The notes: generated by a model not told the origin, from the letters alone. Shown: positions 43,927 to 53,253, counted from the first letter of the stretch. The stretch is DNA of 64,000 nucleotides from Chitinophagaceae bacterium (GCA_020847395.1 JADLCD010000138.1:82705-146704), one strand, 5' to 3'. A program made the numbers and translations.

Positions 43927-45045
43927 ATGTCTCATAGCAATTCAGCCGAATGGTATTTAGTAAGCAATATAGATAGTATTGATACGCCGGCTTTGTTAGT
44001 ATATGAAGGGCGGGTAAAAGAAAATATTCGGCTGTTGCAAGATATGGTTACGGATAATGCAAGACTTCGCCCGCATGTAAAAACAAATAAAATGGCTGAA
44101 GTATGTAAGCTATTGCTGGATGCAGGTATCAGTAAATTTAAATGCGCTACTATTGCGGAAGCAGAAATGCTGGCAATGCTCAATGCAAAAGATGTTTTGC
44201 TCGCTTATCAACCCGTTGGTCCAAAGATTTCAAGATTAATCAATCTTATAAAAGCTTATCCGGCCACGCATTTTTCATGCCTTACAGATAATGAGCAATC
44301 TGTCCGTTTCTTAAACGATGCAGCGGCAGCTAACCATATAGTATTGCCTGTATTTATCGATCTGAATATCGGCATGAACAGAACAGGCATTAAGCCGGCC
44401 GACGCAAATGCTTTAGCAGATTATATATTATCATTACCCCATCTTACACTTGCAGGTTTACATGCGTATGACGGACATATACGTGATTCGGATATTGAGA
44501 TAAGAAAACAAAATACCGACAAGGCATTTGCCGGCGTTGAAGCATTATACCAGTATCTTAAAAATAAAACCGGAAAAGATTTTGCCATTGTTGCAGGAGG
44601 CACACCAACCTTTCCGGTTCATGCGGCAAGAAAAAACGTGGAGTGTAGCCCGGGCACTTTTATTTTTACCGACTGGGGATATAAACAGGGACTTCCTGAT
44701 GAGGCATTTGAATATGCGGCGCTTGTAGCTACAAGAGTTATATCTGTTATAGATCAACAAACCATTTGTACAGATCTTGGTCACAAATCTGTGGCAGCAG
44801 AAAATCCATTACCGCGTGTACACTTTTTAAATGCGCCGGAAGTTCAACCTATTGGTCAGAGCGAGGAACACCTGGTATTAAAAGTTGCAGATGCATCAAA
44901 ATACAAAGTTGGAGATGTATTGTATGGCGTGCCCGTGCATATATGCCCTACCGTTGCACTATACGAAAAAGCTTTTGTAGTGCATAATGGAACTGTTGAA
45001 AAAGAATGGAAGGTAATTGCAAGAAACAGGTATATAAATATGTAA
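43927..45045 (+). CDS. D-threonine aldolase-like PLP enzyme
   Basis: This 372-residue protein has an alanine-racemase-like PLP barrel (IDTPALLVYEGRVKENIRLLQ, then RPHVKTNKMAEV containing the Schiff-base Lys near residue 57) and a C-terminal D-serine dehydratase-like/metal-binding domain. There SEEHLVL supplies the His and VHICPTV the Cys of the divalent-metal site. The family splits D-threonine, D-serine or beta-hydroxy amino acids. It is probably co-transcribed with the preceding RidA gene. Confidence 0.9.
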   Translation: MSHSNSAEWYLVSNIDSIDTPALLVYEGRVKENIRLLQDMVTDNARLRPHVKTNKMAEVCKLLLDAGISKFKCATIAEAEMLAMLNAKDVLLAYQPVGPKISRLINLIKAYPATHFSCLTDNEQSVRFLNDAAAANHIVLPVFIDLNIGMNRTGIKPADANALADYILSLPHLTLAGLHAYDGHIRDSDIEIRKQNTDKAFAGVEALYQYLKNKTGKDFAIVAGGTPTFPVHAARKNVECSPGTFIFTDWGYKQGLPDEAFEYAALVATRVISVIDQQTICTDLGHKSVAAENPLPRVHFLNAPEVQPIGQSEEHLVLKVADASKYKVGDVLYGVPVHICPTVALYEKAFVVHNGTVEKEWKVIARNRYINM

Positions 45046-45048
45046 AGC

Positions 45049-45113
45049 CCATCCCGGCCTTCCCTAAGGGAAAGAGACCTAAGCACAGGGCCTGCTTTTC
45101 GGAGATGGGTTAT
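45049..45113. repeat. GCCCATCCC...GATGGG intergenic repeat
   Basis: Immediately after the PLP gene, GCCCATC (45050) and GATGGGTT (45102-45109) enclose CCTTCCCTAAGGGAAAG (self-complementary) and related words. This is the AAGCCCATCCC...TTCCCTTAGGGAA style of dispersed repeat often seen between Bacteroidota genes; it may also act as a weak transcription stop. Confidence 0.5.
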
Positions 45114-45166
45114 AAAAGATACCTGCTGCTTAATATAGATTACCCTTACTAAGGTTGAAGTGGTAG

Positions 45167-45664
45167 TTATACAGATGAATTAGATTCTACAGTACCGCCT
45201 TCTCTCCTTTGGAGAGGAGGAAGGGAGGAGAGGCTCTTTATCATCGGCTTCTTCCATTGCAATTTTATCTTTGACTTATACGGCACTATCTCCGGGTGCA
45301 GAAAAATAATGGCAATAATCACAAATATGATTACGCCATAAATTGTTGCATCAAGCCATAAACCCATAAAGCTATTTATACTTGCATTATGCGGATCAGA
45401 AGGCTGATACAATACAGGAACAATGCTGTTCTCTTCCAATATTTCGCCATCTGTACTATTGAAAAAAACGCTGTCTTTACCGGTAACAGAAAACAATACC
45501 ACAGAATAAGAGCGGGGTATCTGTGCTGATATATCTTTTCCTGTAAAAGCTATCTTCCCTCTCGCCTCTTTTGCAGATAAAATCCAGAAAAGTCGAGCTG
45601 CAAAATATGGCACAACTGCAAGCAGCAACAGCGCTATAAAAAAGATATATCTTTTTACAATCAT
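45167..45664 (-). CDS. DUF3592-like membrane protein with a repeat-derived C-terminus
   Basis: This 165-residue protein has two membrane helices (residues ~5-27 and ~108-128) flanking a small beta-rich domain (ARGKIAFTGKDI ... YSVVLFSVTGKDSVFF ... VPVLYQPSDPHNASINSF), the DUF3592 layout. Its last ~22 residues (SLSSLPPLQRREGGTVESNS) are encoded by a palindromic intergenic repeat and probably replaced the original terminus. Function unknown. It stands alone between repeats. Confidence 0.65.
   Translation of the reverse strand: MIVKRYIFFIALLLLAVVPYFAARLFWILSAKEARGKIAFTGKDISAQIPRSYSVVLFSVTGKDSVFFNSTDGEILEENSIVPVLYQPSDPHNASINSFMGLWLDATIYGVIIFVIIAIIFLHPEIVPYKSKIKLQWKKPMIKSLSSLPPLQRREGGTVESNSSV
45190..45235. 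repeat. TTCTCTCCTTTGGAGAGGAGG repeat inside the DUF3592 gene tail
   Basis: CTCTCC-TTT-GGAGAG (6-bp stem) and flanking AGGAAGGGAGGAGAGG words form a purine/pyrimidine-rich palindromic repeat of the kind normally found between genes. Here it contributes the last codons of the DUF3592-like frame. Confidence 0.5.
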
Positions 45665-45791
45665 AAATATTAAAGCTTCAGGAAGGAGAACACAAAATAA
45701 TCAAGCTTTATATCTACTGCAAGATTAGCTGCTTTTTACATCGTTAATATTATTACAAATAACAAAGCAGCATTTTACTACATTAGCTGCA

Positions 45792-46602
45792 ATGAAAAAA
45801 CCTATCAGCATTATTGGAGCCGGTATAGGCGGCTTAACCATGGCAATGCTATTAAAACAAAAAGGATTTGAACCAACTGTTTACGAAAGTGCGCCTGCCA
45901 TACAACCTGTTGGCGCAGGAATTATTATAGCAAACAATGCTATGCAGATTTATAAAAAAGTGGGTATTCATCATAAAATTGAACAGGCTGGCAACAAAGT
46001 TTCCGTAATGAAAATTACAGATGCGCAACTGAAACCGCTATTGGTAATGAAATTATCCAAATATGAATCTGTGTATGGCGTATACAATGTAGCCATTCAT
46101 CGCGCAGCATTGCAACATATACTTGCTGAAGAAACAGGCTTTGAAAATATTGTGTTATCAAAACGGTTGGCACAAATTGAAAAAAACGAAAATTATAAAC
46201 TTGGTTTTGAAGATGGCACTATGAAAACATTTTTTTCAGCAATATTACAGACCTGAAACCAATGCTAACATGGGCGAAAGATAAAGCCTGCCTTATGGGC
46301 GATGCAGCACATGCACAACGCCAAATATGGGGCAAGGCGCCTGCCAGGCTATTGAGGACGCATATACCATTGCTCAATTGCTCGGAAAAGGAAAAACAGC
46401 TGAGGATGCGTTTGCAACTTATCAAAAGCTGAGGATGCAAAAGGCTCATGAGATTGTAAACAGGAGTCGGGCAATCGGTAAAATTGCTCATATTGAAAAT
46501 GGACCAGGCATCTGGCTAAGAAATACATTAATGAAGCTAACACCAACCGCGGTCAACAATAAAATGATGGACAACATTTTTGATATCTCCTATATTGATT
46601 AA
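45792..46602 (+). pseudogene. FAD-dependent monooxygenase, broken by internal deletion and frameshifts
   Basis: The first 154 codons encode the N-terminal Rossmann part of a PHBH/salicylate-hydroxylase-like enzyme (SIIGAGIGGLTMAMLLKQKG, PVGAGIIIANNAM). The frame is lost near 46240. Another frame continues with NITDLKPMLTWAKDKACLMG and the GDAAHA FAD motif, and a third, shifted by one missing base near 46312, continues with MGQGACQAIEDAYTIAQLLG to the C-terminus. Between the first two parts 130-180 codons of substrate domain are missing compared with usual ~380-residue relatives. No functional enzyme can be made. Confidence 0.88.
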
Positions 46603-46637
46603 ACATTTTTATTTTGCTATACCTTAAAAATTCTGCC

Positions 46638-47315
46638 ATGACATATCTGCAAAAAATACAACGACTATATAATATTCCGGAAGCAAGTAATGATGGGTTT
46701 ACTGATATTGAAATAGAGACGCTTGAAGCAGGGCTTAACTACAGGTTACCGGCAAAGCTGAGGGAATATTATTTGACATTAGGAAAAAACGAAAATATCA
46801 ACTATTCGCACAACCGCTTGTTGAAGCCGGATGGCGAATTAAATTTCTCCGACGATTTATACCTTGTATTTTATGAGGAGAACCAGGTGGTGGCTTACTG
46901 GGGTATAAAAAGTGAAGATATGCTTAATGATAACCCGCCTGTATATGGTAATTACAACCCGATAGCGGATGAACAGGAGTGGAAGATGGATAGTAAAACA
47001 ACAGAAGATTTTTTGATAGTGATGGCTATTGGTAATGGAACTTTAGGCGGACTTACATATAACGCCAACAGTTTACAACCTGTTAATCCCGCTACAATAA
47101 AATATATTGAACAAAACTGGGAAGAGTTAAAAGGGATAACCTTAACCGGCCAACGCATCTTTACCAGCAATTTTGATGATGTTATAAGCTTGTGCATCGA
47201 TAACGATCAACAGGCATCTGGCATTTTCATTGGTACAACTCATGAAACCTTTTTTGAAAACATGTTGAGCAAACTGGATGTTGACTGGGATTACATTTCA
47301 ACTGAAGATGAATAA
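46638..47315 (+). CDS. SMI1/KNR4 (SUKH) family protein
   Basis: The ATG at 46638 gives 225 residues. The opening ASNDGFTDIEIETLEAGLNYRLPAKLREYYLTLG is the SUKH signature, followed by the acidic LYLVFYEENQVVAYWGIK segment and a C-terminal extension. SUKH proteins often neutralise polymorphic toxins but also occur singly with other roles. No toxin gene is adjacent; the neighbour upstream is the broken monooxygenase. Cytoplasmic, acidic. Confidence 0.85.
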   Translation: MTYLQKIQRLYNIPEASNDGFTDIEIETLEAGLNYRLPAKLREYYLTLGKNENINYSHNRLLKPDGELNFSDDLYLVFYEENQVVAYWGIKSEDMLNDNPPVYGNYNPIADEQEWKMDSKTTEDFLIVMAIGNGTLGGLTYNANSLQPVNPATIKYIEQNWEELKGITLTGQRIFTSNFDDVISLCIDNDQQASGIFIGTTHETFFENMLSKLDVDWDYISTEDE

Positions 47316-47447
47316 ATGAAAATTAATCAGGATCTCACTGAAAATGTGTGAATCAAACTACCTGCTGTTTTATAATAAAAAGCTCGAGAATAAATTTTGT
47401 GTGTTTGACGGTTAACAGTAAAACAAATAACACAAAAATATCAGCTA

Positions 47448-48758
47448 TCATTCAACCCACGACCTTGAATCTGGCATACTAAATGGTTTTAAAAAGAAAT
47501 CGTTCATTATAGAAAGAAAACGTTCCTCCTGCTCCCATGAACCGGCATGCGTTGCACCTGGCAAAATACACAACTGTGAATTAGGTATATGCTGAAACAA
47601 TTTTACAAGATGCTCCAGCCTTATCATGTCTCTGTCGCCACCCATAATAAGGCAAGGCGCCTGTATTTTTTCAAGATCAGAAAATGGCACATTAGGATAA
47701 TCCCGCATCATTATATTCAATTTCTTTTCACGCGGGCTTTCTGTAGTTTGTATAGTATGATTAACCGAGTTAACAACCCAACCATGCAGCGCAGCGCTAT
47801 CTGGTTGCATATTCGGCGCAAACGCAAGCACTTTCTTTGTTTTCCTGGGATAATCTTTTGCCATCAATATGCACAAGATGGCACCATCACTCTGTCCCCA
47901 CATATACGCAGAGTCTATATTTAATTGATTCAGCAATTCATTTACATCAGATGCCATCTGATCGTAAGTAAGTGGCTTATCCGCATCTGTTGAGCGACCC
48001 TGCGAGCGACTATCTATCGCAATAACTTTATACTTTTTTATCAATTCGGGATAAAAATCTGCTGCGCCGGAAATAGAGCCTCCATTGCCATGCATAACAA
48101 CAAGCGGCGGACCTTCTCCATATACTTCGTAATACAATTTAATACCGTTTATGTCAGCAAATTTTCCGGCTGTTTTACTATTACCATAGTCGGGTATTCC
48201 TGCCCCCTCAATCAACAGCGACTTGCTATTTTTTCCGGTACCGGTTGTTTGTACAGATGATGTATACGAGGTATTCCTTCCGGACAAGCTTCCTTTTCCT
48301 ATACCAGGTTCAAGGGCTATTTCGCCATTTTCAAAATCAGCAGCGTAAATCGCCCGCCATTTGTTTTTACCGTTTTCAATAAGCAGCTTTATATTATCAA
48401 AATAAAACCTGCCATTTAATTCCAGTAAAGTACCAAATACAATCTGCTCTGCTGCAGAATCAATCCGGCCTTCTATTGTATATGTTTTCCATGACGAATC
48501 CCGGATAGACTTATTCCACATATTATCAAAAAAAGAGACCTTACCATTGTCATCAACCCTTACCCACAAACGAGCTGCTGCACTGTCTTCCACAAGTTCA
48601 GCCTTTACATCAGCCTGAAGTTTAAATTTTTTGCCGTGAAGATTTGTTGCATCTATTGATGTAAAAAAAGCGCCCCATTGTTCCTGGGCACTCAGTCCGG
48701 TGCAACTGAAAAAAACGGATACATACGAGGCCCAGATAATCAGTTTTGAAAATTTCAT
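47448..48758 (-). CDS. Secreted alpha/beta hydrolase with N-terminal carbohydrate-binding-like domain
   Basis: This 436-residue protein has an N-terminal signal with FSC (possibly a lipoprotein, or a signal cleaved after LSAQ). A beta-sandwich domain follows (~25-190, FKLQADVKAELVEDSAAARLWVRV, FYFDNIKLLIE), resembling galactose-binding-like modules. The C-terminal alpha/beta hydrolase fold (~205-425) shows PPLVVMHGNGGS (oxyanion), nucleophile elbow WGQSDGA, acid in GGDRDMI and His in GATHAGSW. It is probably a periplasmic or surface esterase. Substrate unknown. Confidence 0.85.
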   Translation of the reverse strand: MKFSKLIIWASYVSVFFSCTGLSAQEQWGAFFTSIDATNLHGKKFKLQADVKAELVEDSAAARLWVRVDDNGKVSFFDNMWNKSIRDSSWKTYTIEGRIDSAAEQIVFGTLLELNGRFYFDNIKLLIENGKNKWRAIYAADFENGEIALEPGIGKGSLSGRNTSYTSSVQTTGTGKNSKSLLIEGAGIPDYGNSKTAGKFADINGIKLYYEVYGEGPPLVVMHGNGGSISGAADFYPELIKKYKVIAIDSRSQGRSTDADKPLTYDQMASDVNELLNQLNIDSAYMWGQSDGAILCILMAKDYPRKTKKVLAFAPNMQPDSAALHGWVVNSVNHTIQTTESPREKKLNIMMRDYPNVPFSDLEKIQAPCLIMGGDRDMIRLEHLVKLFQHIPNSQLCILPGATHAGSWEQEERFLSIMNDFFLKPFSMPDSRSWVE

Positions 48759-48866
48759 ATTACTGCTGTTGTAATAAATAATTAAAGAAGATATTCAGAC
48801 AGGTAAGTGCAATGACTAATGAAAGTAATAAAATTTTAACGGATAACTAATTCTGTTAAAGAAGAA

Positions 48867-49367
48867 TTACCATCCATGATTTCTGGGATAATCAAAAAAC
48901 CAAAATTCTTTTTCAGCCTTTTCAAAATTTTTCCAGCTAAGGGCATTGGTTTTAATTGCGAATATGCCACAGGTGGGTATATCATCAACCTTTATTTGGC
49001 GGGTAAGCGTATTTACAAAATGGGTAATGCCCGGATTGTGAGAAAATATAGCAAGATGAGTACAATCATCCGAAGCTGTTTCAATTGCATGAGAAAATGC
49101 GATTTCATCAGGCAGGTAAAGTCCGGATTTTAATTGAATAGCATCTTCATCAATGCCAAATACTTTTGCAAATAATACAGCGGTTTTTCTCGCACGTTTA
49201 GCAGGGCTGGAAATAAAGGAGTCTATTCGTATCTTTTTTTCCAAAAGGTACTTTGCCATTTGTGGAGCATCTTTTTTGCCTTTGTCGTTTAAGGGTCGGT
49301 CATAGTCATTCATTAATGGGTCATCCCAACTACTTTTAGCGTGGCGAATGAACAAGACAGACCTCAT
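48867..49367 (-). CDS. SixA-like histidine phosphatase
   Basis: This 166-residue protein belongs to the short branch of the histidine phosphatase superfamily: LFIRHAKSSWDDP contains the RHG-type motif (RHA, His9), followed by DYDRPLNDKGKKDAPQMA, SSPAKRARKTA, and IFSHNPGITHF with the second catalytic His. SixA dephosphorylates phosphohistidine in phosphorelay or PTS proteins in E. coli; the target here is unknown. Single gene on the minus strand. Confidence 0.93.
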   Translation of the reverse strand: MRSVLFIRHAKSSWDDPLMNDYDRPLNDKGKKDAPQMAKYLLEKKIRIDSFISSPAKRARKTAVLFAKVFGIDEDAIQLKSGLYLPDEIAFSHAIETASDDCTHLAIFSHNPGITHFVNTLTRQIKVDDIPTCGIFAIKTNALSWKNFEKAEKEFWFFDYPRNHGW

Positions 49368-49541
49368 CAGGATTTAGTTAGAGTATAAAACTCTACTTTT
49401 TTAGTTTTGTGGTGCATGAAGCATGGGTAAGTGCGATTCTATAGGATAGTGATTATCATTGTCTTAATAATAACACATAGGAAACGCAGGATCTAAAAAC
49501 GGGTGCAATACGATTTGTTTACAAAAATCAAGCCAACAGGT

Positions 49542-51389
49542 TTAATAGCCACGAATATTTTTGCCTTCCATATAATTGATAAAGGCCTTATTTACCACTT
49601 TATTGCCGCCGGGTGTAGGGTAATTGCCTGTAAAGTACCAATCACCCGTATTAGTAGGACAGGAAGCATGAAGATTTTCTATAGTTTGATATATCACATC
49701 AATAGGAATATTAATATCCGGAGGAGTGATGAGTGCTGCTATTTTTTTTGAGACTTCTTCTGCTGTAAAAGGTTTGTATAAATTTCTTACTACATTCTCG
49801 GTATGTAACTGGTTATTCCTTTCCAGCTCTCTGCACTTATCATATATTTCCTGAAGCACACTTTCCAGCTTTCGTTCCTTTATAAGTGCTATGGCAGCCT
49901 GGAAGGCAATGAAATCGCCCATTTTACTCATATCTATCCCATAGCAGTCCGGATAGCGTATCTGGGGTGCAGAAGAAACTATAATTATTCTTTTAGGCTG
50001 CAATCTTGAAACCATCCGCACAATACTTTCCCTTAAAGTGGTACCCCTTACTATGGAGTCATCAATAACCACTACTGTATCTTCATTTTTCTTTATTGAA
50101 CCATAGGTAATATCATAAACGTGCTGCACCAGTTCATTCCTGCTTACATCTTCTGTAATAAAGGTGCGCATCTTCACATCTTTGTTGGCTATCTTTTCTA
50201 CCCTTATAGTACGCCCTACCATTTCAATAAGCTTCTCCTCATCAAAATCTTTTCCCCACGATAAAATCCGCTGCACTTTTATTTTGTTCAGATAATCTTC
50301 CATTCCCTTCAGCAACCCGTAAAATGCTACTTCAGCAGTATTGGGTATAAAAGAAAACACCGTATGTTTCAAATCATAATTAATAGCTTTCAGTACCGGG
50401 TCACTCAAATGAAAACCAAGTGCATTTCTTTCCTTATATATCTTTTCGTCGTTACCTCTCGAAAAATATATACGCTCAAAACTGCAGGCCTTCCGCTCTT
50501 TGGGCTCCAGTATCTGTTCAACCTGGTATGAACCGTCTGCCCGCACAATCAATGCCTGTCCCGGCATCAGCTCCTGCACTTCTTTTTCACTCACATTAAA
50601 CGTGGTTCTTATAGCTGCCCGCTCAGAGGCCGCCACAATAATCTCGTCATTTATATAATAGTAAGAAGGGCGAATACCATGTGCATCACGCATTACAAAA
50701 CTATCGCCATTGCCTATAAGCCCGCCTACATGATAACCACCGTCAAACAAGCGGGAAGATTTTTTAAGCACATTTACTATATCAAGGCAATCCGGGTGTA
50801 ACTCATCTTCTTTAACCAAAAAATGATGGACTACTTCCATCATTGCCGCCAGGTCACTCTGCTTTTGAAAAACACCGGGCTCTATATTTACCAGTGAAAA
50901 TAATTCTTCCGTATTTACAAGGTTAAAGTTGCCGGCTAAAGCAAGATTAAGCGCCGGTATGGTATTACATTTTATAAACGGATGGCAAAACTCCACGTTA
51001 TTCCTTCCCTGTGTGCCATACCTTAAATGCCCTAATAAAAGCTCTCCCAAAAAACGCACATTACCCTTCATTAGGCCGGGATGCTTTTTTATATCGGGCT
51101 GATATTTTTCCAGCTCGGCTATTTCATCGCCTATCTGCTTAAACAGATCTGCTATTGCCATGGTTTGAATACTGCGGATGCGGTGCATGAAGGGATACCC
51201 GGGCTCTGTATTTAATTTCACGGCAGCAATGCCCGCACCATCCTGACCGCGGTTATGCTGCTTTTCCATTAAAAGGTAGAGCTTGTTAAGCCCATACATT
51301 ACCGTACCATATTTCTTCAAATAGTGTGTAAATGGTTTTCTCAACCGTATAAATGCGAGTCCGCACTCATGTTTTATGGGGTCGCTCAT
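49542..51389 (-). CDS. Amidophosphoribosyltransferase-like protein, long form
   Basis: This 615-residue protein has a class II glutamine amidotransferase domain whose catalytic Cys9 follows a short propeptide (MSDPIKHECGLAF). EKQHNRGQDGAGI and LLGHLRYGTQGR continue the amidotransferase domain. A phosphoribosyltransferase domain with VVVIDDSIVRGTTLRESIVRMV and APQIRYPDCYGIDM follows. PurF makes 5-phosphoribosylamine from PRPP and glutamine. The protein is ~100 residues longer than standard PurF, with insertions and a C-terminal extension. Bacteroidota often encode this long form besides a normal PurF, so it might be a paralogue. Confidence 0.88.
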   Translation of the reverse strand: MSDPIKHECGLAFIRLRKPFTHYLKKYGTVMYGLNKLYLLMEKQHNRGQDGAGIAAVKLNTEPGYPFMHRIRSIQTMAIADLFKQIGDEIAELEKYQPDIKKHPGLMKGNVRFLGELLLGHLRYGTQGRNNVEFCHPFIKCNTIPALNLALAGNFNLVNTEELFSLVNIEPGVFQKQSDLAAMMEVVHHFLVKEDELHPDCLDIVNVLKKSSRLFDGGYHVGGLIGNGDSFVMRDAHGIRPSYYYINDEIIVAASERAAIRTTFNVSEKEVQELMPGQALIVRADGSYQVEQILEPKERKACSFERIYFSRGNDEKIYKERNALGFHLSDPVLKAINYDLKHTVFSFIPNTAEVAFYGLLKGMEDYLNKIKVQRILSWGKDFDEEKLIEMVGRTIRVEKIANKDVKMRTFITEDVSRNELVQHVYDITYGSIKKNEDTVVVIDDSIVRGTTLRESIVRMVSRLQPKRIIIVSSAPQIRYPDCYGIDMSKMGDFIAFQAAIALIKERKLESVLQEIYDKCRELERNNQLHTENVVRNLYKPFTAEEVSKKIAALITPPDINIPIDVIYQTIENLHASCPTNTGDWYFTGNYPTPGGNKVVNKAFINYMEGKNIRGY

Positions 51390-51411
51390 GTAGAGTTTTA
51401 AAAAGAAGCCG

Positions 51412-51419
51412 CAAAGTTA
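51412..51419 (-). promoter_or_regulatory. -7 promoter element TAACTTTG for the PurF-like gene
   Basis: The minus strand reads TAACTTTG, an exact TAnnTTTG match, 22 nt before the ATG at 51389. TTTG words lie upstream but not at the ideal 19-nt spacing. Confidence 0.5.
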
Positions 51420-51569
51420 CGGTGTTTAATCGGACAAACAGCAACTTAATAAATGCCGGAGTAAATAATAATCAGCCTGTGAACTAATCAGTGTCATAAA
51501 ATAAACAGGTAAAAAAGGGGATATTTACAACCTCTTTAATTTCCGGAAAATACATATTACTGATCAGCC

Positions 51570-52292
51570 ATGGCTATAACCCAATACGATTGTATTACCT
51601 GTAAGGTCAGGAACTGCTCAATACTGAATAACTGTGATGTAAATACGCTTACAGCTATCAGCACCTACAAACTTTCCAGATCGCTCCAAAAAGGGGAAAG
51701 GCTTTTTTCGGAGGGAGATCCTGTGCTGGGTGTTTGCTTTATAAAAAAGGGGTTTCTTAAAGTAGAGTTGAACGGAAAGCAGGGAAGACCACTCATTCTC
51801 CGGATAGCCGGCAGGGGTACTGTTTTTGGACACAGGGCCAGTGTGAGGCATTCCGTTCACACCTGCTCGGCAACCGCTGTGTCTGAAGTGCAGTATTGCT
51901 ATGTGCCCAATGAACTGTTTGGTGAGATTGCCGATAAAAGCCCTGTGCTTAAGCTGCAGATCATTAACCAGTTCCTCGATGAACTTGAACTCGTGGAAAA
52001 AAAAGCCATTAACCTGGCGCATAAAACAGTGCGTGAAAAAGTAGCGGAAGCGCTTTTGCTGCTGGCAGAAGCCTATCAATACGAAGAAAGAAAACAAAGT
52101 TTCCGTATCAGCTTCTGCAGGCAGGATATAGCCGACCTGGCGGGCACCACTAAAGAACAGGTTTCCAAAATATTGAAAGACTTTGAAAAGGAGGGGCTGA
52201 TCAAATGCGCAGCCAAAAAGTTCAGCTATCTTAATACCGCCAGGCTACGGAGTATTTCCAATAACCATTCACTATCCGGTCGGGAAAAGTGA
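51570..52292 (+). CDS. Crp/Fnr-family regulator with N-terminal cysteine cluster
   Basis: This 240-residue protein begins MAITQYDCITCKVRNCSILNNC from residue 1 (Cys8, 11, 16, 22), which could hold an iron-sulfur cluster as in FNR. A cyclic-nucleotide-binding-type beta-roll (~35-140) with LFSEGDPVLGVCFIKKGFLKV and a long dimer helix follow. The C-terminal winged helix has QDIADLAGTTKEQVSKILKDFEKEGLIK. It is the nearest regulator to the NO-reductase-like operon starting at 54314, two genes downstream, and is a natural candidate to control it in response to oxygen or NO. Confidence 0.93.
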   Translation: MAITQYDCITCKVRNCSILNNCDVNTLTAISTYKLSRSLQKGERLFSEGDPVLGVCFIKKGFLKVELNGKQGRPLILRIAGRGTVFGHRASVRHSVHTCSATAVSEVQYCYVPNELFGEIADKSPVLKLQIINQFLDELELVEKKAINLAHKTVREKVAEALLLLAEAYQYEERKQSFRISFCRQDIADLAGTTKEQVSKILKDFEKEGLIKCAAKKFSYLNTARLRSISNNHSLSGREK

Positions 52293-52472
52293 GAAAAGAT
52301 TATTGTGGGTGTATGGAAGAAGTAACACATGGAATGGTAATAGGCAGCGGATCGTATTGTCCTATCGACAATACAAAATTCATAACGTTAAGATATTGGT
52401 TATCAATACTTGTAAATTGGGTGTAATAGTATAAATTTATGTGTTGGCGGCAAGCGTACCGACCAACCACAT

Positions 52473-53177
52473 ATGACAGAACCTGCAAAATATCAAGGGA
52501 CATATACTGACGACTTTGGGACGACTGACATTACCATCATCAATGACTTTAAAAATATATCGCTAAAAATTGACGATGTAGAATTTAAAGGTTCTGAATT
52601 TACTGCATTAGAAATTGTTGACAAGAATTTACATTCAACAAAACAGCTTGAAAGGTTTACACTATATGCAACCAGAATTTATGGAACTGATGATTTTGTC
52701 GAGGAAATTTGTAATTGCACATTTGATTTTATGGTTCCTCAATTTATAATTGACTTGCAGACTCAAGAACATTTTTTGGTAGACTTGAAACTTAAATATG
52801 TAATTGGTAAGGCAAGATCAGAACCTTCAGGCGGGATTGAATTTGAAAAAATTTATCTCACAGTTAAAGCCTCTGACAATTTATTTGAATCCCAAGGTGA
52901 CCTCTTTGAGTCTATTTTTGAAAACATTCAAAATCAATTTGACGGCAAGTATAAACTCAAAAACTGCTTTGGTTGTTTATATTCAGACTATAGTGTTTAT
53001 GGACAGAGTGCGTTAGGTTCAATGATGTGTTTTGTAAATCAGAAAGAAAAATACCTTGATGTAAAAAGTAAGACAGAGTATATGGATAATCTGACCAATG
53101 ACTATGAAGTTGTGCAAGAAATATATTGTTGCGACAAATTTAGAATTAGACAAAAAGGAACAGGCTACCGTGGCTGA
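52473..53177 (+). CDS. DUF6304-like protein of unknown function
   Basis: This 234-residue acidic protein has no signal peptide or membrane helix. The core is beta-rich, and the segment NCFGCLYSDYSVYGQ followed by GSMMCFVNQKEKYLDVKSK is, from memory, typical of DUF6304 proteins suspected to be toxin immunity proteins. Confidence in that name is modest. Its AT-rich style and flanks (GTTGGCGGCAAGCGTACCGA just upstream, AAGCCAGCAGGCAAC just downstream) resemble single-gene cassettes. No toxin is adjacent. Confidence 0.6.
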   Translation: MTEPAKYQGTYTDDFGTTDITIINDFKNISLKIDDVEFKGSEFTALEIVDKNLHSTKQLERFTLYATRIYGTDDFVEEICNCTFDFMVPQFIIDLQTQEHFLVDLKLKYVIGKARSEPSGGIEFEKIYLTVKASDNLFESQGDLFESIFENIQNQFDGKYKLKNCFGCLYSDYSVYGQSALGSMMCFVNQKEKYLDVKSKTEYMDNLTNDYEVVQEIYCCDKFRIRQKGTGYRG

Positions 53178-53231
53178 CCAAGCCAGCAGGCAACATTTGT
53201 TAGAAAAGTGTTTTGACAAATAAAACTTATG

Positions 53232-53253
53232 CTGGTGTGTGAAGACACACCAG
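53232..53253. other. Perfect hairpin CTGGTGTGT-GAAG-ACACACCAG
   Basis: A 9-bp perfect stem with a 4-nt loop, 55 nt after the DUF6304-like gene. It is followed by TAGGA; the word ACACACCAGTAGGA recurs at 54149-54162 beyond the next gene. No T-run follows, so termination is possible but not typical. Confidence 0.5.
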
